Positions 1 to 8,762 of a stretch of DNA of 64,000 nucleotides are shown in pieces. The DNA comes from Xylocopa sonorina (taxonomy: Eukaryota; Arthropoda; Insecta; Hymenoptera; Apidae). The stretch is from positions 1,426,001-1,490,000 of the forward strand of contig NC_135200.1 of assembly GCF_050948175.1 (NCBI RefSeq), given 5' to 3'. Under the pieces are notes generated by a model, which was not told the origin of the DNA, did no database searches, and was given only the letters and a program-made list of their open reading frames with translations. The position numbers and the translations under genes were made by a program. Within the stretch, counting starts at the first letter, position 1. Each line of letters begins with the position of its first letter.

Positions 1-166
1 AGAAGTTACTCGATGGACAAATTAGAGTACTCGAAGTAGCGAGAAATCTTAATAGTAACAAATTTGGTAGGGGTAAATCAAAAAGTAAACTAGATAGCAA
101 ATAATCAATCGCATAAAAGAAAGCTTCAACGATCAAAAGACTCGACCTTTCGTTAATGAAAGACGA

Positions 167-201
167 TATAAATAAAATAAAAACATTTCATTGGTCATTA
201 C
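167..201 (+). promoter_or_regulatory. TATA box plus initiator, candidate core promoter
   Basis: TATAAATA starts at 167 and an arthropod-type initiator (TCATT) lies at 195-199. The predicted +1 A at 197 is 30 bp from the start of the TATA box, which is the canonical spacing. An open frame with coding-like composition begins about 60-80 bp downstream. The motifs and spacing are seen directly; use as a promoter is inferred. Such motifs also occur by chance in AT-rich DNA. Confidence 0.4.
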
Positions 202-276
202 TTTTAATTCACATTACCATTCTCCGTCGAAGAACTCATCGTGGATAAACCGATGCTAATCGAGCTAATCGGAAAA

Positions 277-603
277 ATGGCGTTGGTGTCGCAGGATGTA
301 CCTACGAGCTTCCATCGGCCCCAATCCAGGTTGGGATACGAGGAACGTCCCCAATCTCGTGTGGGATACACCTCGGATTCCAGGTGCACCAGCGGACTCG
401 GGTACGACGACACGGGTGGCGGTTACCTGGACCAGAACGACCCGAGAATGTATTGCACCAGCGGTTACTGTATGGGGGACACCATGATGGCTGCGAGCAG
501 AGGCGTCTGCGGCGAGGAGGTCGAGCTAGATATGCGAAGGCACATCCAGGCATGTGCCTGCACTTGCAACCACATGGGCTACGGGAACTACATGGACTAT
601 CAG
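277..603 (+). CDS. Probable first coding exon of an unrecognised Tyr/Gly/Cys-rich protein
   Basis: The frame is open from 208 and ends in a CAG|GTAAAT donor after 603 (phase 0). ATG 277 is preferred because it has a good context (A at -3, G at +4). ATG 253 is in frame but weaker, and the frame also runs upstream through GTG 241. From 277 the exon gives 109 codons, soluble and rich in Tyr, Gly, Cys, Arg and Met, with a short tandem motif (RPQSRLGYEE then RPQSRVGYTS) and a C-terminal cluster CACTCNHMGYGNYMDYQ. There is no signal peptide or membrane segment. The TATA/initiator pair at 167-201 fits a transcription start just upstream. Alternatively this is an internal exon entered at the AG at 231-232. 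The family is not recognised; a cytoplasmic tail or alternative N-terminus of a larger protein is possible but unproven. No following exon was found. Confidence 0.5.
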
Positions 604-2955
604 GTAAATTTCCCGTCTAATTCATACCGTCTTCCACCGCGGTTATGAGCCACCTCCCGGGGGACATTATGAAAGTGAATGGAATCGATTTCGGTTCGAT
701 TAACGTTCCCGTGCGCCGGAGATGACTGTGGTTCTTGAACATCGTTCCGTGCATCGCAGTTCCGAATGGATAAGGTGTTTCATTCAATTACGAGCGTGTA
801 AAACGTCTCGAGTTCAACAGAAACGTAAGTGAGACGTTATCTGCAAAATTATCCAGGCCACACGACGGTAAACTGTGAAAACGACAACAAAGAAGTTTTC
901 ACCAGTATACGATCTACCACCGTGTATTGATTAGCAATTTTAGTAGAAACGATGAAAATTCAACACCTGGATATCCTCAAATACTCGCGACTAGGAAAAG
1001 GACGCTACTTTTTCATCATTTCCCGGATTTTCGTTGAAAATAAACGTTTTAGTCTTAATGGCTGCGGTTCTGGTCTTAGCCCTTGCATGAGAAAAGCTGA
1101 ACATGGCCCGGTTCGTCAAGGGAAGCTCAAAAGTGTCCAATCTCCAACATGTCCGAACTTTATCGAACAAACAGCTTTTAAATCCTTGACTCTGAAACAG
1201 TATCCTAAAGGAACTCGGACACACTTTTACTAGCAGCACGAGCGCGAGGACACGTGAAAACCCCAACGTTGAAACGTCTAAATATTATATTTCAAAAGGA
1301 TTCTTTTTAACCGTACGACTTTCCAGATTACTTTCTTATTAATCCCGCAATAACAGTTCCGTTCTTGAGCTCGGCATTGATCGTATGCTGAACAATGTGC
1401 TTATGGAACTTATGTTGAGTACTTTTTAGTAGAGAGAAGGTTTTAATATACCTAGGGGATACATACCACGTATTCGGACATTACAATAAAAGACGTACTG
1501 ATCGATTGAATAAAAAGCGTCTGCTATCTTTCAAAATTATAAAATTATCAAAAAATTCGAACTCAAAATTTAAAAGTGTGAAGTGCATGATGAAAGATTC
1601 TCTCTGATCGATAAATTGGCTATGCTAATTACACATACATTATATTATAATTATCGACGGACAATGTGTAAGAGCAGTTTACTTCGATAAGAGAATATTC
1701 GTTTTGGTTTCGGTAAAGAATAATCGACGATAAAAAACAAAAAAGTCATCATTTGCGAAGCACAAAGAAGGCGTCTTGTTCGCGAGGATTTGTATCCAAA
1801 TCGATACCAATAGTATTAGGTAAAACGAAAACGCGAGGTACGTGGTTTAACCAATGACGAAGACATGGAAGCTGTCGCCGCAAGGTGTTGCAATCGTGTC
1901 GTTTATAATTGAATCGATTCGCGAGCACGTTCCGTTGCAATGCGAATAAATAACTAATTCGTGCGGATAGGCGTCGGTGGCTCGTCAAATTATTACAATT
2001 CATGCTCCAGTTTTCCGGCAGCGATTTTCATTCCGCTCTCTCTCTCTCTACCTACGGAACCAGTCTCGTTTAGACCACTAAGGCGACTTAGACAGTAAAC
2101 GCGAGTAATTCGTTGCAGTCTGAAAAATTCACAAAGAATCCCTCGTCTGCCACGGCTCTCTATGCTTTCCAGCTTCGGGCAGCGCCCTCTTGTCTTTTAT
2201 ATCGGGTCTTGAAGTTCTCCCTGACTAGAGTCGAGAAACACCATGGTTGCGATAGAATGGTGATGAAGGGGTAAAGAAGAGACGGAAAAGGATAAAGAAA
2301 GGAAGGATGACAAGGCGGCACTCGGTTTTCACCGAAAGGAAAGACCCGACGGCGTTATACTTTAAGTCTTTACGATTACGTACTTGCGATAACGTACGAG
2401 CCTTCTATGTAACCCGAACAAAAGGTTACTCTTCTTATAGAGAGCTATGGCAGCCGTATGTTATCGGGCCGTTTTCTCTGCTCCTTTCACATCGCGGATG
2501 CAAGCTTTGCAAGACATTTCAAGGTTCCCTAATGTCACGGAAACGCGATGTTCAACTGCGATGAGAATGATCGCTTGTTCTTTTATCGATCCCTAGGAAA
2601 CGTACACGGAGGTTCGGACAACTTTTGCGTAGCCAGAAGGAAGGTCTCACGTTTCCTTTTGATCAACTGGTGAACAAGCCTCCTGTGAGTTGATCAGTAA
2701 TATGTAATTGAGATTGTCGATATTATTTAAGGAACACGATAAATTATTAATCTGTTGAAAAATACGTTGCTGAATGCAAAATAAATAAACATATATACAA
2801 ACTACTGAAACTAGTTATCATATATTGCATTCTGTAATCACACTTTATATACGAAATTACCAAGTCAGATATAATTAGACAAATGTCTCTTGCATACGTA
2901 TTAACTGCAAAGTCTGCTTTGTACAACGTGAACATATTACATAATAATGAAATTA
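604..2955. other. Non-coding stretch, probably intron of the 277-603 gene
   Basis: It begins with the GTAAAT donor. No frame has recognisable protein similarity or a convincing exon structure. It holds a short CT run near 2038-2050 and ordinary AT-rich sequence. It ends at the ATTA target duplication (2952-2955) of the gypsy element. Confidence 0.5.
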
Positions 2956-3142
2956 TGTAATTTACATGTACATATTTATTAAATAAAAAGAATTACATTA
3001 GTGATAAAGAACTATATACTTCTTGTACGCTGGCTACGCAGCAATTCAAAAAGTATTCAAAAAGTAAAACAAACGCCACTGAATTTCGTGACGGCATATA
3101 AACACACACACACACACACCATTAATACGCCAAACTCTTACA
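2956..3142 (-). repeat. 3' LTR of the gypsy element
   Basis: Matches 8586-8762 along its length, for example the shared block AGTGATAAAGAACTATATAC. It starts TGTAAT and ends CTTACA on the + strand. A CA microsatellite inside it (about 3103-3119) is longer than the matching run in the other LTR. The outer flank is ATTA. The similarity ends exactly at 3142, followed by about 19 bp of internal sequence and then the mariner. Confidence 0.85.
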
Positions 3143-3161
3143 GTTTGGTCAGCCTGATATA

Positions 3162-4402
3162 CAGGGAGGGGCGGTGATTATTAATACACCTCAAATATAA
3201 GAGATTCGAAGCTATAAGTTTCACAGAAATTTTTGCTGATATAAAATTGCACAGTACGGAGGGGCCAATCCGTTGGCGAAAATAGCTTTTTCGAAATGGA
3301 GGTATGTCGGACATTTAAATATCACCGTCATTTTTTTAAATGGATCGGTATGTTTTTTTCCGTAATACGATAGAGTCGTATATATTATTAAAACAAGTTC
3401 AACCACATGTAACATGAAGCCATTGAAGGTCATAGAAAGTAGAAAAAGGCGATAATACTTACAGTTTGGTAGTATAATAAGTATTCGAAATGATGACCAC
3501 CGCTGTCAGAACTTATTGACGCACAGGCTGTAATAATTCGCAGTTGCATGTCGTAAAGTGTAGTTGGTACTTTTTTGTACAGTTTCTCTTCCGGTGTTCT
3601 CCACAGAAAGAAATCCAAAGGTGTTATGTCTGGTGAACTAGCTGGCCACAATATCGGACCGCCGCGTCCAATCCAATGATTTCGAAACTATATATCCACT
3701 TCCCTTCGTGCAATCAATGAATAATGTGCATTGTCGTATAAGTAAAGGTAATTCTCCTAGAAAAAGACCCTGTGTAAAATTGGTATTGATATCATGAACG
3801 TGTCATAAATTCAGTTTTCGAAGGCCCTACGTTTATTGCTGCTCGGTGGCGGTCGGAACTGACTAACCAATTTATCGATACTAATCTTATCATGTTTAAC
3901 TTATCCTGCAAACTGTTAAAATGCCCTTTGAGCAATGTTTATTCACAGTGAAGTAAACGGTAAACATTATTACCGCATACTTACCTAAGTACCGTACTCT
4001 TACTACCGTACGAACACAGCGTATATAGGGATGATCTGTTTTCTTCCTTTTCTATCTTTTTTTTTATAAACCTACTATTTACAATACGTATGTTTCATTT
4101 ACTACCAAAACCGTAAGTATTATTGTCTTTCTCTACTTTTTATGACCTTCAATGGTAACTTTATGTTACAGGTCGTTAAACTCCTTTTAAGATGCTCTAT
4201 CGTATTACGGAAGAAAAAACATACCGACCCATTTAAAAAATGAAGGTGACCATCAAATGTCCGACATACCTCTACTTAAACAAAAACTATTTTCGTCAAT
4301 GGATGGCCTTCTTCGTACTGTGCATTTTATATCAGCAAAAATGTCTGTGAAACTTATAGCTTCGAAGATATCTGAGGTGCTAATGGTTACTGCCCCAACC
4401 TG
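3162..4402 (-). mobile_element. Mariner/Tc1-like transposon with long inverted arms, internally deleted
   Basis: The left arm (3162 to about 3476) and the right arm (about 4097-4402) are imperfect inverted copies roughly 310 bp long. Both ends begin CAGG followed by a G-rich block (GAGGGGCGGTGA against TTGGGGCAGTAA) and are flanked by TA (3160-3161 and 4403-4404), the duplication made by IS630/Tc1/mariner elements. A transposase remnant lies on the - strand next to the left arm. The N-terminal half of the transposase is missing, so this is a deleted copy. It sits about 19 bp inside the 3' LTR of the gypsy element and therefore inserted after it. Confidence 0.82.
3430..3766 (-). pseudogene. 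Transposase C-terminal remnant (Tc1/mariner superfamily)
   Basis: Reading down from about 3766, the frame passes a decayed DNAHY-like segment (for the usual D-G-A-P-x-H-Y), a stop codon, then WIGRGGPILWP and SPDITPLDFFLW. The last contains the third catalytic Asp of the DDE/D transposase. It ends with a GGHHFEYLL-type tail. These are known C-terminal landmarks of a widespread insect mariner-like family. The DNA-binding domain and the first catalytic Asp are absent. The final residues are encoded inside the element's inverted arm. Non-functional. Confidence 0.85.
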
Positions 4403-4639
4403 TACTTGGTTACACCATGGCAATAGGGTTATCATAATATCGACTGATATACATATACTTATTTGCTAGTTGATGCATATTTTTAGGTTCCAACATTCCT
4501 TTATGCTTCTTTTGCAAATTCTGAAAACCTTTAATGTCATCAGCTACGTAGCGATTATTCCGTAGTTCCTTAACAATTTTAAACAGTCCTTTAAATTAAA
4601 GGATCAATTTTATTGACGCGCTTGTGGTACTACCAGAGT

Positions 4640-5350
4640 CTTGTGCTTATTATTAAAATTTTGTGTATTATATCTTAGTGAAACAACTATTTTTTCGGAA
4701 GCTTTAGATCTAAATTCTCCTAAATTTCTATCCTTAATACTATTTACATTGACATCTAAATATTACTCCACTTCGTAACACACACATCACCATGTTGATC
4801 TTTTGCAAATAACATTCGGCTTAGTGTTTCACCTGTGTTTTTATTTACAGTATTGTTCAATGCATACCCAACCTTGTGCAACAATTTACACCAAGGTTTA
4901 CCGTCGTTAACACTAACTAGTTTGCCTAACATTGATACCAATATTCTGTTTACATGCTTTACTTGTCCAACTAATACATGTTTAACACTTTTCTTTTTTG
5001 AAAAATCTTGAAACTCCTGTAAATCTCCAGGTCTAATATAATGATATGAGATTTACTGTAATATGCAAAATAGTCATAAACAGGAAATAACCTCTCTGTA
5101 ATTAAGAATATGTATTTCTTTCGTTGACAGTTTTTATTTTGCTTACTTTACTTTACTACAGCTTACTTTACTACAGCTTTATTTTGTATACTGATAATCG
5201 AAATGATCAATATACAATGTCGAGAATGATACTTCGCCTTTCGGAATAGCATGTAATAAACCTTCCATTTTACCCACCTATGGAGAATATGACAAGCATT
5301 TTAGACAATTTTGTATATGTTCATTAACCTTTTGTTTTAATTTTGGGAAC
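4640..5350 (-). pseudogene. Gypsy integrase remnant
   Basis: Near 5200-5340 on the - strand, a frame gives HIQNCLKCLSYSP, the second half of the HHCC zinc finger at the integrase N-terminus, then the conserved stretch EGLLHAIPKG and YIDHFDY, with an interrupting stop. Further on (4756-4941) comes the C-terminal part of the core, with GKPWCKLLHKVGYALNNTV and a LLFG-like segment (SRMLFAKDQ). It inserts retroelement cDNA into the host genome in live copies. Stops and missing core pieces show it is dead. It lies directly after RNase H, as expected. Confidence 0.75.
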
Positions 5351-5398
5351 TAATAATTCTTTAAAATATTATCCGTAGTAAATACTCTCATCTTGAGA

Positions 5399-5950
5399 TT
5401 AACACATGGCCAAGTTGTGTTCAAATGGATTATCTTTGTCAGTAAATATAGAATAATTAAACGTTTCTATTTTTAACGTCCAACGAGCAATGTAAGGGTT
5501 TATGTCCTTTTTCTGTAAGGTTAATTTTAAAGCGTTACAATCTATTACAGTCTTAAAAGGAATTCCGTAAAGATATATCCCAAATTCAAATGAATAATAT
5601 TTGCTCACGATTTCCATCGTCCGTTTGGAAAAATAAAGTATTGGATGCCATTTAAAATCTGACTTACGTTGTAACAGAACAACACCAAAACCTAATGAGC
5701 TGGCATCGCAATATAATTCTGTCGGATCCTTACAATCACAAATTGATAAAATCGATGCGGAAATCACAATTTCGCTTTTAACTTTTCAAACGATTCTCGG
5801 TGAACTTGAACTGTGCGTCCTTTTCTGAGAATGCCAAACAATGGTTTCGTTATTATTGAAAATTTTTCAATAAATTTTCTAAATTATGAACAAAGGCTTA
5901 AAAAGCTTTGTACAGCTCTCAAAATTTTTTTGCCGCCTCGATACCAGATT
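5399..5950 (-). pseudogene. Gypsy connection region and RNase H remnant
   Basis: At 5790-5950 (-) an interrupted frame begins ESGIEAAKKF and ends FKFTENRLKS, matching the connection segment that follows the reverse transcriptase thumb. At 5399-5767 a clean frame carries the RNase H landmarks: LYCDASSLGFGVVLLQ with the first catalytic Asp, FSKRTMEIVSKYYSFE with the catalytic Glu, and TVIDCNALKLTL with the next Asp. Several stops separate these pieces. Its 5' side is cut off from reverse transcriptase by the repeat at 5953-6210. Confidence 0.82.
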
Positions 5951-5952
5951 CC

Positions 5953-6210
5953 GTAGATCTGAAGCTCGTTGCTTCGGTTTACTGTAGAATAAAGGAGAAA
6001 AGAAGGAAGGAAAGGAGAGGGGAAGAACGTTTTGTCCTGGGCCTGCTAATGGACTCATCAGTAAGGCTACCTAGCAGGCCCTGCCTTAGAAACTGAGATA
6101 TTAGGGACAGGTCAGAACTTGTATATATGGGAACGGATAGGTAATCGGGTACTTTCGGGAAACTGTAAGTGGTGCTGTCCCTCTAATGGCGAGTGTCGGG
6201 AAGCCGCCAC
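5953..6210 (+). repeat. Short dispersed repeat, copy A (inside gypsy pol)
   Basis: Shares its whole length with copies at 41461-41702 and 60650-60896, including GGACTCATCAG, CTAGCAGGCC and the 3' block TGTCCCTCTA(G/A)TGGCGAG ending GCCGCCAC. It splits the gypsy reading between DGIKS and ESGIEA, which marks its right end at 6210 and its left end near 5953. There is no poly(A) tail and no coding capacity. The class is uncertain: SINE-like retroposon or a non-autonomous element. Confidence 0.75.
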
Positions 6211-6784
6211 AGATTTAATACCATCTGCCGTAACAAGATATCCTAAATATTCAATCTTAGTGTAGAAGAATTTACATTTACCAAGTCTTAAGTTAACTTT
6301 CTGTGGTTGAGACAAGCAATCTAAATATACGTTTCAGTACACTAAAATAATGTTCAATTGCATCAATGACAATTAGAAAATCGTCAATATGAGCCATAAC
6401 GTCACCAGAACAAATCAAGTCACCTAAAACTTCATTGACGTACCATTGAAATTTCGTCGGTGGGGGTTTTAATCAAAAAGGCAATTTCAAAAATTCGTAT
6501 TGTTTAAAAGGTGTACTAAGAAATTTTAATTCATTCTACGGCCATATTTATATGGAAAAATCTATCCTTCAAATCCAAAATATTAGAATACCTTTTGTCT
6601 TTCATCACGTTTAATTGATCTTGAATCACTGGGATTGGGTAATTGTCCTGCGCTATATACTTATTTAAAGTCCTATAATCAATACACATATGATACTCTC
6701 CATTTGTCCTACGCACTAGAACAACTGGCGATGCAAATTCAGGTTCACTAGGTCGAATAATTTTGTTCTGTAATAAATTATCTA
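6211..6784 (-). pseudogene. Gypsy reverse transcriptase remnant
   Basis: The - strand reads NGEYHMCIDYRTLNKY and YPIPVIQDQL (fingers/palm), then KRYSNILDLK (motif A with its Asp), then an HIDDFLI version of the YxDD catalytic box near 6380-6391, and finally KCKFFYTKIEYLGYLVTADG at the end of the palm. The polymerase copies retroelement RNA into DNA. Frameshifts and stops separate the blocks. The first residue of the YxDD box is His rather than Tyr. Confidence 0.87.
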
Positions 6785-7298
6785 TTAATCATTTCTTAAA
6801 TTCCTCTTTTCCCATATACGGGAGACATCTTGGCGAAGATTGAAGGGTTGTAATTCTTTGATTTGTATTTTTAATTCGACCACAATTCTAGTTTCTTCCA
6901 GACGTTCCGATTGAACATATTCAATTTCAAATATTTTTTCCAGTTTAATTTTATCCGTGTTTGCAATCTCGGGATCTATATTTAATGATTCAGTCAGATT
7001 TATTTGATTCCTGATTGATTCATAATGATCAATATTTAAAACTTCTATAAAATCATCTTGTGCTTTTTTTGACATTAGATCAACCAATTTTACGATTTTT
7101 GACAATATTAAAACGGAGGAGGAAATGTACATTTGCTGAAAACTGTAAGTGTCGATGTCCCTCTAGTGGCGAGTGCCGGAAGGCCGCCACAATCATAGTA
7201 ATTGGACTATCGGTATCTATCAGTGTTTCTAATGTCAATTTAATATTAGTGCTACTATGATACATGTCATACGCGATCGTTTTTACAAATTCATTCAT
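6785..7298 (-). pseudogene. Gypsy protease and protease-RT linker remnant
   Basis: The frame from 7298 has LIDTDSPITMIV, a decayed form of the aspartic protease DTG/DSG active site (Asp replaces Gly). Right after it, repeat copy B (7136-7190) is read through in frame. The frame then resumes (7132-6788) with the Glu/Ile-rich linker and KIQIKELQPFNLRQDVSRIW, which leads into reverse transcriptase. A frameshift or stop lies near 6785 before the RT frame. Confidence 0.72.
7136..7190 (+). repeat. Short dispersed repeat, copy B, truncated to about 55 bp
   Basis: Only the 3' end of the repeat is present, from GAAAACTG through GTCGATGTCCCTCTAGTGGC to GCCGCCAC. The 3' end is the same as in copy A, while the 5' part is missing. 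It interrupts the gypsy protease frame just after the active-site segment. A fixed 3' end with variable 5' start resembles 5'-truncated reverse transcription. Confidence 0.7.
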
Positions 7299-7299
7299 C

Positions 7300-8406
7300 T
7301 AATTTCCGTAGATATCTGTTTACCCTTGCATTCATTAATCGTGTGTCTCCCTCCACATTCGAAGCACGCGTCTTTTTTACGCTTGGAAAGCTTGCAGTTC
7401 GTTGAGATATGTCCAAAATTTACCGTAATTATAGCATCTAATTTTTGTTTGCAACGTACATATTTTATTGTATTGCTGTATCAGTTGTCAACATCGTTTG
7501 CGATGTTTACAATTTCTCCTCCTTTGTTTTCTTTTTCAGTAATGCCGAGTCTCTGTTCGGTGTACCTTTTCCAGCGGTCAAATTGATACCTTCAAAAGTA
7601 GCTAACAATGCGTTGGTATCGGTAGATGCAATCTGGCTAAGTATCGTAATTGAAAGTCGGTAATACCCTCAACTACGTATTCTACCATTTCCTCTTCATT
7701 CACCGGCATGAGATTTCCAATCTTTATTCTCATGTACTCGATTTGTCGTGTACGTACGTACGCATTAAAATTTCCTTCGGGCTGTCACACTCTTTCTTCA
7801 AATTTTTTACGAAACTTCAATCTGTTCTTGCATCTATTGAACATCCTTCGCATTTCTAATAAAATTTCAGCGGCATTCAATTTGAGATTTTCAGCATGAG
7901 AATGATACCATTGATACGCATTTCCTTTCTCTCGCGCTTCTACTAATATTTTAGTTACCGTCGCGTCCAATTGGTACATTTCGATAAGTAAATTCACCTC
8001 ACTTTCCCATACTCAAAACGAAGATCCGTCCGACCCGTGAAAATCTTTTAATAAATCAATAACGGCTTTCAAATTTATTTTTTATCGCGTTTTCACTGAA
8101 TTAGAACTGTTTGGTGTGCCGCGTAAAAGTGCAATTTCACGTTTCGCGATTCCCTAGTTCTCTTTCCATTAACTATCACTTTCTCTTCAACAATTTGAGT
8201 TCATGACGCAATCTATTGTCGGCTTCAATAATCTGTTGTTCATTGCTCGTTCCACTCGAAGCTGCTAACGGACCTTGCGCTTTACAATCCGCAACAGTGT
8301 CCGCAGTTCCTGTGCTTGTCAAAATTGCTTCGATTTCATGAGACCAATTAGCATGCGGATCAGCGTCTTGGAATCAATTAATTAAATAAATTTTATTCTC
8401 TGCCAT
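7300..8406 (-). pseudogene. Gypsy gag remnant
   Basis: An ATG at 8406 (-) opens MAENKIYLIN, soon followed by a stop, then DADPHANWSHEIEAILTSTG in the same frame. A clean piece at 7785-7997 contains EKGNAYQWYHSHAENLKL, typical of the capsid region. Near 7330-7420 a zinc-knuckle-like segment (CFECGGRHTINEC) precedes the protease. Its spacing is one residue short of the usual CX2CX4HX4C. Several stops are present. Gag would form the particle around the element's RNA. Confidence 0.72.
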
Positions 8407-8585
8407 AGAGAGCCCACTCTTCATCAATGTAGAACCTCCAATTCGGTGATTTTGCAATCACTAATATTTTTCACAACTTTCCTAGCTGGCAGTATTTTGG
8501 ATATAAAAGCTTTAGACGAAACAACACTCTCGTAGTCACCACACAATAACCAATTACACTTGCGTCTCTGTCCCACTTCTAAGTT

Positions 8586-8762
8586 TGTAATGTTTACATA
8601 GATATGTATTAAATAAAAAAAATTATAGTAGTGATAAAGAACTATATACTTTCTGTACGCTAGCAATCCAACCTTCGTCACGATCGTCATGTATTCAAAA
8701 GTAAAACAAACGTCTCTGGATTCGTGACGACACACACACCATTAATACACCAAACTCGTACA
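8586..8762 (-). repeat. 5' LTR of the gypsy element
   Basis: Partner of 2956-3142. It starts TGTAATG and ends CTCGTACA on the + strand and is followed by ATTA at 8763-8766, matching ATTA before the other LTR. It would carry the promoter for the - strand element. Confidence 0.85.

Larger units (their letters stand above)
2956..8762 (-). mobile_element. Ty3/gypsy LTR retrotransposon, inactive, with nested insertions
   Basis: Two related terminal repeats, 2956-3142 and 8586-8762, each start TG and end CA on the + strand and enclose a decayed coding region on the - strand. The 4-bp ATTA occurs immediately outside both ends (2952-2955 and 8763-8766), as expected for a gypsy-type target duplication. 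Going down in coordinate, gag, protease, reverse transcriptase, RNase H and integrase can be recognised, which is the Ty3/gypsy order. Stops and frameshifts interrupt every part, so it cannot move. A mariner (3162-4402) and two short repeats (5953-6210, 7136-7190) inserted later. The LTRs differ by many substitutions and indels, so the insertion is old. No envelope gene is seen. A possible primer site (TGGGACAGAG on the - strand) begins about 10 nt inside the 5' LTR; no clear polypurine tract remains. Confidence 0.88.
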
